Shown here one piece after another: positions 1-7,523 of a stretch of DNA of 16,366 nucleotides; position 1 is the first letter of the stretch; each line of letters starts with the position of its first letter. The position numbers and the translations under genes are program-made. The stretch comes from Candidatus Zixiibacteriota bacterium (GTDB lineage Bacteria; Zixibacteria; MSB-5A5; GN15; FEB-12). Under the pieces are notes generated by a model. It was given only the letters and a program-made list of their open reading frames with translations, was not told where the DNA came from and made no database searches. The stretch lies in assembly GCA_018816665.1 (NCBI GenBank), contig JAHIVM010000046.1, positions 1-16,366 on the forward strand, in the 5' to 3' direction.

Positions 1-626
1 ACGGCGTGGGATACGGTTCCGCGGTCGTTCGCCCGTACCACGACGCCAATTTCAACGGGCGAATGGATCCCGAGGAAGAAGAGCTGGCCGGACTGCGTGC
101 CAGAATCAGCGGTGTGGGCGGCCGACCCGTCGGAGAGAATCAGAACTTCTTCTATGATCGGCTGCGGCCTTACGACGAATACGTTGTGCAGATTGATCAA
201 TACAGCCTGGATGATCCCACCATGCGGCCGAGCTATGAGAATTACAAAGTGATGTTCAGCCCCAACGTGGTAACATCGATTGATGTCCCTATCGTCACCG
301 CCAGCGAAATCAGTGGCAAGGTGGAGCGCGTTCTTCCCGATGGCCGCGCGGGGCAGGGCGGTGTTGTTATTCACGTGGTTAATCTGTCCAAAGATGTATT
401 GACGGAAATCACCACGTTCAGTGATGGTGAATACTTCTATCTCGGTTTGCTGCCCGGCAAGTATCGGGCGTATATCGATGAAGCGCAGTTGTCCCGCCTG
501 GGATACACCGCCGACCCGCCGTCGATAGAATTCGAAGTTGCGCCCACCGAGGGTGGCGACGTGATTGAAAACGCAAGTTTTCTCCTGGTCCCCCGGGTCG
601 ACCTGCCTGTGGAACCGGAGCAATAA
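1..626 (+). CDS. Secreted/surface beta-sandwich protein, C-terminal part only
   Basis: The reading frame is open from the window edge (first full codon at position 3) to TAA at 624-626, so the N-terminus and any signal peptide lie outside. About 207 residues are visible. The first part carries a loop reading DANFNGRMDPEE, with the acidic/Asn/Gly spacing of calcium-binding EF-hand or dockerin-like loops. It then has a YDRLRPYDEY and LDDPTMRPSY stretch that resembles beta-rich usher-like or Ig-like surface modules. The second part (from about ASEISGKV to IEFEV) has the pattern of a carboxypeptidase-regulatory/CnaB-like beta sandwich: EISGKV, a TTFSDGEYFYLGLLPGKY turn, then a closing strand. The protein ends in a Pro/Glu-rich tail. 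Such modules occur in large secreted or outer-membrane-associated proteins. The exact family was not recognised, and a GTG at position 6 is internal rather than a start. The function is inferred from fold pattern only. Confidence 0.75.
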   Translation, partial: GVGYGSAVVRPYHDANFNGRMDPEEEELAGLRARISGVGGRPVGENQNFFYDRLRPYDEYVVQIDQYSLDDPTMRPSYENYKVMFSPNVVTSIDVPIVTASEISGKVERVLPDGRAGQGGVVIHVVNLSKDVLTEITTFSDGEYFYLGLLPGKYRAYIDEAQLSRLGYTADPPSIEFEVAPTEGGDVIENASFLLVPRVDLPVEPEQ

Positions 627-657
627 CTCTCTCCTACCTTTCATTTCTGGGCACAAG

Positions 658-688
658 AAAAGGCCGATCCCGCAGGGATCGGCCTTTT
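658..688. terminator. Bidirectional intrinsic terminator between convergent genes
   Basis: A perfect 14-bp inverted repeat (658-671 and 675-688) with a 3-nt loop GCA. Its arms begin with AAAA and end with TTTT, so a GC-rich stem is followed by a short U-run in either direction. It lies between the stop of the plus-strand surface-protein gene (626) and the stop of the minus-strand peptidase gene (709), and so can serve both. Confidence 0.9.
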
Positions 689-708
689 CGATAGGTATCA
701 GCGGAGGT

Positions 709-2598
709 TTAACTCTCCTGAAGCAGCAATCTTTCCATTTCGTCGACCAGTTCGCCGAACAGCTTGATGGTTCGCTGTACGGGGTCCGGGCTGTTCATGT
801 CAACACCGGCGTCTTTCAGGATGTCGATCGGGTTTTTCGATTTGCCGACTTTCAGGAAATCGAGATAGGCCTCCAGAGCGCCGTCTTCCTTTTCCAGGAT
901 CTTCTGGGACAGAGCCTGGGCCGCGCAGTAGCTGGTAGCATACTGGTACACGTAGTACTGACGGTAGAAGTGGCCGATTTTGATGCAGCCCAGGTCGTTG
1001 TTGGGGCCGATCACCAGATCCGGTCCCTGGTACTTCTGGAAAATGTCGCGGTAGGTTTGGCGAAGGTAATCCAGCGAGATGGCGCCGCCGTTTTCAATAT
1101 GATCGTGAACGGCCAGCTCAAATTCGGAGAACATGACCTGGGTAAAAAACGTGCCCTCGATCTGGTTGATGTAGTAGTCGAGGAGGACGATCTTTTCTTC
1201 GCGGGTTTTTGCCTTGGACAGCATGTACTTCATCATGACCGCTTCGTTGCAGGTCGAGGCAACCTCGGCCGTAAACAGCGAGTGTCCGTGATAGGCATAC
1301 GGCTCGTTGGCGTTGGTGTTGAAGGCATGCATGGCATGACCCATTTCGTGTGCCAGCGTAAACACATACCCCAGGGTCCCGTCGAAATTCAACAGGATGT
1401 ACGGATGTGAATTGTATGTTCCCCAGTTGTAGGCGCCTGAGCCTTTGCCCTCGGATTCAAACACATCAATCCAATGGCTCTTCAGCCCCATTTTGACGTC
1501 CTTGAGGTAGTCATCGCCCAGCGGCTTGAGGCCTTCCAGCATCAGCTTTTTGGCGTCTTCGTAAGTGTATTCCTTTTCAAACTCAGGTACCAGTGAGATT
1601 GACAGGTCATACGTGTACAACGTGTCATACCCGAGTACCTGTTTGCGAAGACGAGTCAGCTTGTGCAGGGGTTCCAGGTTCTCGTTCACGGCCTCAATGA
1701 GGTTATGGAATACGGATACGGGGATGTCGTAATTGTCCAGCGACGCCTCCAGGCAGGAATTGTATCCCCGCGCCTGGGCCTGGAACCAATCAGCCTTCAG
1801 GGATGCATCAAAAGTCGCCGCCAGCGTATTGGCGTATTTCTGCCAGCTTGCCTGGACGGTGTCGTTGGCGATGCGACGGGCCTCGCGGTCGGTGCCTTTC
1901 AGGATCTTGACATAGCGACCCTGGTTGAGCTGAATGGTGTCACCGTCGTTGTTGACTACGGCGCCCATGCGATGGTCGGCGTTGTCGATCATGTTGAATA
2001 TGCGGCCGGGAGCTCCGGTGACCGGAGAGGCCAGCGCCATGATGCGTTCTTCCTCGGCGGACAGGATATGCGCTTTCTGGCGCATCAACTCCTCGAGATA
2101 ATAGCGATACACTTCCAGGGCAGGCTCCTGGGCCAGCATACCGTCAAGCGTGGCTTTGTCCATCTCAAGAATTTCGGGCTCAATGAAGGCCGTTGCCTGA
2201 TCGAGACGCGCGTCCAATCCGGAGATGCGGCCGCCCAGATCCTGGTATTTGCTTTCCCGATTGTCCTCATCAAGCTTGAGGTATGCGTAGATATACAGGT
2301 CACCATCGATACTGCCGAGACTGTCCGACAGCAGCAGGCAGTTCAGGAGCTGCTGCGGTGAGTCGGCCAGGTGGCCCTTGTACTGCTCGAAGCCGGCGAG
2401 TCCGGCCTCCAGGCGGGCGAAATCGGCTTCCCAGGCATCGAGGGTGGCGTACATATCCTCGACACTCCACTTGTATTGATCTTCGATATCCGCACGCTGC
2501 GGCAGGGCACCGGTTTCGGCACCGACCGGGACAGCCATAGCCGTGAGCAAAAACACGGCAAGGCAAACGAACAGATGTTGCAGTGTAAACTTATGCAC
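709..2598 (-). CDS. pepF: Exported M3 family oligoendopeptidase (PepF-like)
   Basis: A zinc metallopeptidase of family M3, which cleaves short peptides. It has 629 aa, near the usual 600-aa size of PepF once the leader is allowed for. Residues 1-27 form a signal peptide: basic start, a hydrophobic core around LFVCLAVFLLTA, and a VGA cleavage site before ETG. The mature enzyme should therefore act outside the cytoplasm. The catalytic motif HEMGHAMH is at 417-424 (His417, Glu418, His421), with a probable third ligand at Glu445 in TAEVAST. An upstream helical PepF-type N-domain spans about 40-200. The start is GTG at 2598, supported by the strong site TAAGGAGGAT just upstream; translation from this GTG is what supplies the signal peptide. 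The gene is convergent with the preceding surface-protein gene and divergent from the thioesterase gene. The family is certain; peptide substrates and location are inferred. Confidence 0.93.
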   Translation of the reverse strand: MHKFTLQHLFVCLAVFLLTAMAVPVGAETGALPQRADIEDQYKWSVEDMYATLDAWEADFARLEAGLAGFEQYKGHLADSPQQLLNCLLLSDSLGSIDGDLYIYAYLKLDEDNRESKYQDLGGRISGLDARLDQATAFIEPEILEMDKATLDGMLAQEPALEVYRYYLEELMRQKAHILSAEEERIMALASPVTGAPGRIFNMIDNADHRMGAVVNNDGDTIQLNQGRYVKILKGTDREARRIANDTVQASWQKYANTLAATFDASLKADWFQAQARGYNSCLEASLDNYDIPVSVFHNLIEAVNENLEPLHKLTRLRKQVLGYDTLYTYDLSISLVPEFEKEYTYEDAKKLMLEGLKPLGDDYLKDVKMGLKSHWIDVFESEGKGSGAYNWGTYNSHPYILLNFDGTLGYVFTLAHEMGHAMHAFNTNANEPYAYHGHSLFTAEVASTCNEAVMMKYMLSKAKTREEKIVLLDYYINQIEGTFFTQVMFSEFELAVHDHIENGGAISLDYLRQTYRDIFQKYQGPDLVIGPNNDLGCIKIGHFYRQYYVYQYATSYCAAQALSQKILEKEDGALEAYLDFLKVGKSKNPIDILKDAGVDMNSPDPVQRTIKLFGELVDEMERLLLQES

Positions 2599-2632
2599 AG
2601 ATCCTCCTTAGGGGCATATATGTAACGAATCA

Positions 2633-2642
2633 GACAATTGTC
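2633..2642. repeat. GACAATTGTC palindrome, possible operator
   Basis: A perfect 10-bp palindrome in the divergent region between the peptidase and thioesterase genes. Its half-site GACAATT recurs at 2793-2799 (overlapping the thioesterase -35 box) and inverted at 2698-2704. It could be a regulator site or chance in AT-richer DNA. No clear -10 box for the peptidase gene could be found, although a minus-strand TTGACA lies at 2701-2706. Confidence 0.25.
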
Positions 2643-2790
2643 GGTTTGTAGAGCCGGTTATCTGTAACACAGGTCTAATTGACGGCTTCCGGCGGCGAAT
2701 TGTCAAGGGCATTAGCGCGAAATTTCCTCTCTCAGTCCATCCGTACCACTTTACGAGCCTTCGGACCGGGAGTTGCCTGCTATGTGGCTT

Positions 2791-2819
2791 TTGACAATTG
2801 CACAAAAACCGGCTACATT
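2791..2819 (+). promoter_or_regulatory. Sigma70-type promoter of the thioesterase gene
   Basis: A perfect -35 box TTGACA (2791-2796), a 17-nt spacer and a -10 box TACATT (2814-2819, 4 of 6 consensus). Transcription would begin near 2826, about 58 nt before the ATG at 2884. This position also argues against the longer reading frame that opens at 2773, since that start would lie upstream of the promoter. Confidence 0.7.
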
Positions 2820-2883
2820 GCCGACATCTGAAAAACAATGGGCCGAGGTCGACCGGCCGCGTCCGGCCACGGAAAGGATACCG

Positions 2884-3285
2884 ATGTTTGCTTACGAAAC
2901 CTGGGTCAAGCTGTACGATACCGATGCCGCCGGACTACTGTTTTTCGGCAATCATTTTCGGGTGATGCACGATGCCTACGAAGCCTATCTCACCTCATGC
3001 GGGTTTGACATAGGGGAGATCATTCGTACCGGTGATTTGCTGATTCCCCTGGTTCATGCAGAATGCGATTATCACCACCAGCTCAATGTCGGGGACCGGA
3101 TCACGGTTCACCTGACCTGCGACAAGATATCCACTCATTCGTTTGTGCTGAAGGCCAACCTGCTGAGAGATGCCGAGACGCATGTGGCCACGGTCACGAC
3201 CGTACACGTCTGCACCGATGGTTCCGGGGGCAACAAAGTGCCGATCCCGGGCAACGTCAGGGACGCGCTCGACGGTTTGCGGTGA
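2884..3285 (+). CDS. menI: Hotdog-fold acyl-CoA thioesterase, probable DHNA-CoA hydrolase
   Basis: A 133-aa single-domain hotdog thioesterase of the 4-hydroxybenzoyl-CoA type. The N-terminal motif YDTDAAGLLFFGNHFRVMHD matches the family signature, with Asp14 in the place of the catalytic Asp of 4-HBT (Asp17 in the Pseudomonas enzyme). The pattern LIPLVHAECDYHHQLNVGDR and the later THVATVTTVHVC resemble, from memory, cyanobacterial 1,4-dihydroxy-2-naphthoyl-CoA hydrolases. The role would be hydrolysis of DHNA-CoA to DHNA after MenB, in the cytoplasm. The neighbouring men operon contains every other pathway enzyme but no thioesterase, which supports the call. The ATG at 2884 was chosen because GGAAAGGA sits 5 nt upstream and a good promoter lies at 2791-2819. 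The gene ends 9 nt from the menE stop, tail to tail. Another acyl-CoA substrate (YbgC-like) cannot be excluded. Confidence 0.85.
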   Translation: MFAYETWVKLYDTDAAGLLFFGNHFRVMHDAYEAYLTSCGFDIGEIIRTGDLLIPLVHAECDYHHQLNVGDRITVHLTCDKISTHSFVLKANLLRDAETHVATVTTVHVCTDGSGGNKVPIPGNVRDALDGLR

Positions 3286-3294
3286 GTTTTGGAT

Positions 3295-4713
3295 CTACTG
3301 TTTTTGGGAGAGGTCTTCGGCAAGGCGAAGGAACCGGGAGCGGTCCGGCTTGAGGGAAACGGGGACGTGTTCCGGCCAGGGGAAATACGCCGCCGGGATC
3401 ATATAGCCGGGCAGCTGTTCGCGCAGTGCTGCTGTCAACTCATTGGAAGACAATGACCTTACGCTCCTGACAAAAGCCACCGGGCGACAGCCGTACTCTT
3501 CATCGGCCAATCCTACCACCACCGACTGACTGACTCCGTCGATACCGTCGAGGACCCGTTCAATCTGCTCCGGGTGAATATTCTCACCACCTGAGACAAA
3601 CATGCAGTCGCGCCGGCCGGTCACAAAAAGGCCGTCGTTTTCGATATACCCCGTGTCACCGGTGGCAAACCAGCCCTGATCATCAAACGGCTGAACCAAC
3701 TTGTCCCCCTGCACGTAGCCCGCAAAGCGGGTTGCCCCGCGCACAAAAACCTCATTGTGTTTGCCAATGCGGGCCTCTCGGTAAGGCAGAATCACCCGCG
3801 CGGTGCCATCGGGACGGCTCGAGGTAGATACCTGGGAAGCCATTTCGGTCAGGCCGTAACTGCGATACACCGGCAGGTCGCGTTCGCCGGCCCGGGTTAT
3901 GAGAGGCTCGGGAATCGGCCCACCGCCCAGCAGCATGGCCTTAAGAGTGCGGAGCTGTTCCAGGGTGTCGGCAGTCTGTTCCAGGAGGCGACGAAGTTGG
4001 GTGGCTACCAGCGAAACGTGGGTAATGCCGTGCTGGTCGATCAGTCCCGCGAGATCATCGCCGGGGTCGGCCATCACAACCGTGGCGCCGGCCAGAAAAC
4101 ACCGAAACAAAACTGCCAGCCCGCCAACATGATACACCGGCAAGGACAGTAACCATCGGTCACCCGGCTCAACTACAATAGTCTCGTTGGAGCCCAGCGC
4201 ATTGTAGTAATGATTGCCGAAAGTGTGCAGGACGGCCTTCGGCGTTCCGGTACTACCCGAGGTGAACAGAATCGTGGCCGGTTGATCGATCGTCATGGCC
4301 TGCGACTCGCGCGAACCGGACGGGCCGGGGTCGCCCGGAGGAGACAATACCAGCGGCGCGGCGGTACCTGTCGACGGTAACTTCGAGTGTGAATCAAAGT
4401 TTACCAGCCATTTGCATCGCGTGAATGCAACCTGCTGAGCCAGGATTGCTTCGGGCTGACGAGTATTGAGGAGACAGGCCGTGACACCCATCCTAAAGAA
4501 CGCAAAAAGCACGGCGGGGAGTTCTATCCGATTGGTTTCGGCAATTGCTGCCCGGTCGCCGCGTTTCACCCCCGCTGCTGCCAGCACGGAGCAGTATTGG
4601 ATTACCTGGCTGTCAAGCTCGCTGTAACTGGTGGAGCTGTGTTCGTCTCGCAACGCTGTTGCCTGGGGATGTTTCTTTTGGGATGAGGCGATGGGGCAGA
4701 CCAGGTCAGACAT
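3295..4713 (-). CDS. menE: o-Succinylbenzoate-CoA ligase MenE
   Basis: A 472-aa adenylate-forming (ANL) enzyme that converts o-succinylbenzoate, ATP and CoA to OSB-CoA. Motifs in order: phosphate loop LFTSGSTGTPK (149-159), YGLTE (286-290), TGD (351-353), and the hinge region GRRDCMFVSGGENIHPEQIE (365-384). It is last in the men operon. The start is ATG at 4713, behind AGGAGGT with a 5-nt spacer, and overlaps the menC stop by 8 nt (ATGTCTGA). The frame stays open upstream to 4920, but that extension runs antisense-like through menC and is rejected. Oddity: the C-terminal A10 segment, which normally has a Gly-Lys before the terminal Arg, reads PVSLKPDRSRF. The usual catalytic Lys is not in place, and Lys455 is the only nearby lysine. 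MenE is preferred over a generic acyl-CoA ligase because of its length and operon. Confidence 0.93.
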   Translation of the reverse strand: MSDLVCPIASSQKKHPQATALRDEHSSTSYSELDSQVIQYCSVLAAAGVKRGDRAAIAETNRIELPAVLFAFFRMGVTACLLNTRQPEAILAQQVAFTRCKWLVNFDSHSKLPSTGTAAPLVLSPPGDPGPSGSRESQAMTIDQPATILFTSGSTGTPKAVLHTFGNHYYNALGSNETIVVEPGDRWLLSLPVYHVGGLAVLFRCFLAGATVVMADPGDDLAGLIDQHGITHVSLVATQLRRLLEQTADTLEQLRTLKAMLLGGGPIPEPLITRAGERDLPVYRSYGLTEMASQVSTSSRPDGTARVILPYREARIGKHNEVFVRGATRFAGYVQGDKLVQPFDDQGWFATGDTGYIENDGLFVTGRRDCMFVSGGENIHPEQIERVLDGIDGVSQSVVVGLADEEYGCRPVAFVRSVRSLSSNELTAALREQLPGYMIPAAYFPWPEHVPVSLKPDRSRFLRLAEDLSQKQ

Positions 4714-5815
4714 CCAGTACCTCCTGGAGAAACCGCGTGTCGACGGTGGCAGCGGCCCGGTGCAACCGGTCCATCTCGAAGCATCCCTGGTGGAGTCTGA
4801 GTGACTCCGAGAGCACGTCGCGCTCAAACCAGCCCAGGGTTTCCAGGCCATGAGGCGTGTCGGGTGTTCCAAACGCGGCGGCAAACTGGGCGAGGGTGGC
4901 GATGCCCACCGATGACTCAAACGATGAACTGATCACTACCTTGGTCTCCCGCTCCTTGACGGCGCGCGCAAAAGCAGCGCAACGTTCCAGACCGCCCAAC
5001 AGAGTCGGCTTAAGCACAATCGCGGCAAAGGGAGGGAGTCCGCTCAGGTCGGTCGGGTTCAATTCGCGCAGGGACTCATCGAGAGCAAACGGAACCGGCG
5101 TGCGTTCCATCAACATCGGCAACTCGTCCGGATCGGCCAGCGGCTCTTCGATGTATTCAATACCCAAATCGGCGGTGGCATCTACAAACGTGACGGCATC
5201 GGGTAACGACCAGGCCCGGTTGGCATCAAGACGCAGAACGGCCCTGGCAGCGATGAGAGTCGCCAGGGAACGAACAAAGGCGATATCCTTATCGACGGGT
5301 TGCCGTCCTACTTTGATCTTGATCGCTCTGAATCCGTCATCGAGCAGATCGGTGACGCGGCGAGCAGCCGTTTCCGCATTGCCGACTACCAATCCGTTGA
5401 CCGGGATGACTTTGGGCGGGTTGTCGATCAGCAGACCGGCCAGGGGGGTGGATTCTTCGGCTGCCTGCAGGCCGAGCGCTGCCGTTTCGATTGCAAAAAC
5501 GGCAGAGGGAGGGAGCAGTGTTGCCCCCAGCCAGCGTTCAAAGGCCTGGTCGAGCGATGTCAGGTCATCGAGCATCTCCACATTGAGGAGTTCGGGGAGG
5601 ATCTCGACCAGTTCCGCCTGGGTTTCATCCAGCGTCTCCTCCGAGAAACCGGGCAGGGGGGCGGCCTCACCCCAGGCAAAGCTGCCGCTGGCCGAACGGA
5701 AACGCAGCAGTAAACCGTCGCGCGACATGTGTCGCTGACCCCCGAGATACAGCGGGCGGGTCAGGGACAGCCGATACCGGAATAGCGTAGCGCCAACAAT
5801 GTTCACAGGATCCAT
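4706..5815 (-). CDS. menC: o-Succinylbenzoate synthase MenC
   Basis: A 369-aa enolase-superfamily enzyme that dehydrates SHCHC to o-succinylbenzoate using a divalent metal. The N-terminal capping domain spans about 1-125, followed by the barrel. Visible active-site set: KIKVG with Lys166/Lys168, metal ligands Asp197 (RLDAN), Glu223 (IEEP) and Asp246 (LDES), and the second catalytic lysine Lys269 (VLKPTLLGG). SSSFESSVG (296-304) is the usual substrate-side loop. Length is typical. The ATG at 5815 overlaps the end of menA by 13 nt and has only a weak ribosome site (TTGG next to the start), so expression probably depends on translational coupling to menA. The 8-nt overlap with menE continues this pattern. 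The enolase superfamily includes promiscuous N-acylamino acid racemases, but the full men context makes OSBS the clear call. Confidence 0.95.
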   Translation of the reverse strand: MDPVNIVGATLFRYRLSLTRPLYLGGQRHMSRDGLLLRFRSASGSFAWGEAAPLPGFSEETLDETQAELVEILPELLNVEMLDDLTSLDQAFERWLGATLLPPSAVFAIETAALGLQAAEESTPLAGLLIDNPPKVIPVNGLVVGNAETAARRVTDLLDDGFRAIKIKVGRQPVDKDIAFVRSLATLIAARAVLRLDANRAWSLPDAVTFVDATADLGIEYIEEPLADPDELPMLMERTPVPFALDESLRELNPTDLSGLPPFAAIVLKPTLLGGLERCAAFARAVKERETKVVISSSFESSVGIATLAQFAAAFGTPDTPHGLETLGWFERDVLSESLRLHQGCFEMDRLHRAAATVDTRFLQEVLDV

Positions 5816-6684
5816 CCAATCGAGAACAGCACGCTGAAGATCAGCAACAATCGACCGGTGGCAGCCAGCGTGTCGTTGAGAGGTTTACCGGCCACCGTGA
5901 ATACCTGGCGCACACAGGGGATTGCCAACAGCAGGGTCGCCGCGCTGATTACGGGGTATGGCGACGTATCGTAGAGAACGTGCAAAACGACCGGCAAGAG
6001 GCAGGCCACCACAATCGTCGTCAGGTACTCAAATCGCGCGAAGGTTTTGCCGAATCGGACGGTCAGGGTCTTTTTGCCGCCCGCGCGATCGTTGTCAATG
6101 TCACGCAGATTGTTGACGGTCAGAATCGCTACGGAGAACAACCCCGGTGCCAGTCCGGCCAGCAACACCGGGGTGTGGATGGTCAGAGTCTGGACGTAGT
6201 ACGTACCGCCCACGGCTACCGGACCGAAAAAAATCAGGACAAAGATGTCGGCCAGTCCGTTGTACCCGAGCGGGCAGGGGCCGCCCGTGTACAAAACGCC
6301 AAACAGCACGGACAGCAATCCAATTACAACAATGGGCCAGCCGCCGCGCCAGACCAGATGCACTCCTACGAGGATTGCCAGGCCGAATACAGCATAGGTA
6401 GCACGTTTCATGGTTGCGGGAGCAACCAGTCCGGCCTGCGTCACGCGCAGGGGACCAAGCCGGTCTTCCGTATCGGTGCCCTTTTTGTGGTCGTAATAAT
6501 CATTGGCGAAGTTGGTGCCTATCTGGATAAGCAGGGCGCCGGTCAAAGCAGCCAGGGCTGACCAGAGATGGAAGCCGCCGGCCGCATGAGCCATGGCGAT
6601 GCCGATAAGAACCGGTGCGGCCGCCGCAGCCAGGGTTTTGGGCCGGGCGGCGAGCACCCAGATGTCGACCGGGGACCGGGTCAC
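5803..6684 (-). CDS. menA: 1,4-Dihydroxy-2-naphthoate polyprenyltransferase MenA
   Basis: An integral-membrane UbiA-family prenyltransferase that attaches the polyprenyl tail to DHNA, giving demethylmenaquinone. It has 293 aa with about eight or nine hydrophobic segments. The two Asp-rich motifs that bind Mg-diphosphate are present: NFANDYYDHKKGTD (Asn61, Asp62, Asp65) and NNLRDIDNDRAGGKKT (Asp195, Asp197, Asp199). The start is GTG at 6684. GTGAGG, which overlaps the menB stop, sits 8 nt upstream, leaving 10 nt between the menB stop and this start. The frame is open back to 6774, but that part lies inside menB and is not membrane-protein-like. MenA is found apart from the other men genes in some well-known bacteria (B. 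subtilis, for example), so its place between menB and menC is notable. Confidence 0.94.
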   Translation of the reverse strand: MTRSPVDIWVLAARPKTLAAAAAPVLIGIAMAHAAGGFHLWSALAALTGALLIQIGTNFANDYYDHKKGTDTEDRLGPLRVTQAGLVAPATMKRATYAVFGLAILVGVHLVWRGGWPIVVIGLLSVLFGVLYTGGPCPLGYNGLADIFVLIFFGPVAVGGTYYVQTLTIHTPVLLAGLAPGLFSVAILTVNNLRDIDNDRAGGKKTLTVRFGKTFARFEYLTTIVVACLLPVVLHVLYDTSPYPVISAATLLLAIPCVRQVFTVAGKPLNDTLAATGRLLLIFSVLFSIGWIL

Positions 6685-6694
6685 AGACAAAGCC

Positions 6695-7516
6695 TCACGG
6701 TTGGCGGCGGAATTTTGAAAAATCCGGTTTGCGCTTCTCGAGAAATGCGTTGCGACCTTCCTGGCCTTCCTCACTCATATAAAACAGCATGGTGGCATTG
6801 CCGGCCAGTTCCTGCAGCCCGGCCTGACCGTCGCAGTCGGCATTCATGGCCGCCTTGAGACAGCGGATGGCAATCGGTGAGTTGGCCAAAATCTCACGGC
6901 ACCATTGCACCGTTTCTTCCTCCAGCCGGTCAAGTGGTACCACGGTGTTGACCAAACCCATATCCAGTGCCTGCTGTGCATTGTACTGACGACAAAGAAA
7001 CCAGATTTCGCGGGCTTTTTTCTGTCCGACAATGCGGGCCATGTATGAGGCGCCAAAGCCGCCGTCGAAAGACCCGACCTTGGGGCCGGTCTGCCCGAAG
7101 ATGGCGTTGTCGGCCGCGATCGTGAGATCGCACATGAGGTGCAGAACATGGCCACCCCCAATGGCATAGCCCGCCACCATTGCTATTATCGGAATGGGGC
7201 AGGTGCGCATCTGGCGCTGAAAGTCCAGCACGTTCAGGTGATTCACACCCTTGTCATCCTTGTAACCGGCCTCGCCGCGAATCCGCTGATCACCGCCGGA
7301 ACAAAACGCTTTTTCTCCCTGCCCGGTAAGAATAACCACGCCGATATCGGAGTCCATGCGCGCATCCTGGAGCGCATCGGACATTTGCTGAACCGTGGTC
7401 GGCCGAAAGGCATTGCGAACATCGGGTCGGTTGATCGTGATTCTGGCAATACCGTCCAGCTTGTGGTACAGGATATCACTGTACTGTTTTGCTTCGTGCC
7501 AGTTGAAGATCGCCAT
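6695..7516 (-). CDS. menB: 1,4-Dihydroxy-2-naphthoyl-CoA synthase MenB
   Basis: A 273-aa crotonase-fold enzyme that closes the naphthoquinol ring from OSB-CoA. Diagnostic segments: SGGDQRIRG (73-81), oxyanion-hole region [15 protein letters not shown] (116-130), and [20 protein letters not shown] (142-161), followed by [16 protein letters not shown] and the family's conserved C-terminus ending [10 protein letters not shown]. Gly144 in QTG is where bicarbonate-dependent (type I) enzymes such as E. coli MenB have Gly; type II enzymes such as the mycobacterial one have Asp there. This copy should therefore use bound bicarbonate as base. The ATG at 7516 follows CAGGAG with a spacer of about 10 nt and lies 7 nt after the menH stop. 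From memory, the C-terminal half is very close to the E. coli protein. Confidence 0.97.
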   Translation of the reverse strand: MAIFNWHEAKQYSDILYHKLDGIARITINRPDVRNAFRPTTVQQMSDALQDARMDSDIGVVILTGQGEKAFCSGGDQRIRGEAGYKDDKGVNHLNVLDFQRQMRTCPIPIIAMVAGYAIGGGHVLHLMCDLTIAADNAIFGQTGPKVGSFDGGFGASYMARIVGQKKAREIWFLCRQYNAQQALDMGLVNTVVPLDRLEEETVQWCREILANSPIAIRCLKAAMNADCDGQAGLQELAGNATMLFYMSEEGQEGRNAFLEKRKPDFSKFRRQP

Positions 7517-7523
7517 GTCGTTT

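Noticed and set aside
565..1410. Plus-strand open frame opposite the peptidase gene
   Set aside because: It would start inside the upstream gene and read through the terminator; no family resemblance.
2773..2883. N-terminal extension of the thioesterase to 2773
   Set aside because: The extension lies upstream of and across the promoter 2791-2819 and has no ribosome site, while ATG at 2884 has one and begins the conserved domain.
4714..4920. N-terminal extension of MenE to 4920
   Set aside because: It overlaps menC in another frame and is not MenE-like; ATG at 4713 has AGGAGGT.
4857..5738. Long plus-strand open frame opposite menC
   Set aside because: It is the antisense shadow of menC; its translation is Ser/Arg/Ala-rich with no motif and no ribosome site, while menC has every catalytic residue.
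6685..6774. N-terminal extension of MenA into menB
   Set aside because: Charged, out-of-frame menB sequence; GTG at 6684 has a properly spaced ribosome site.
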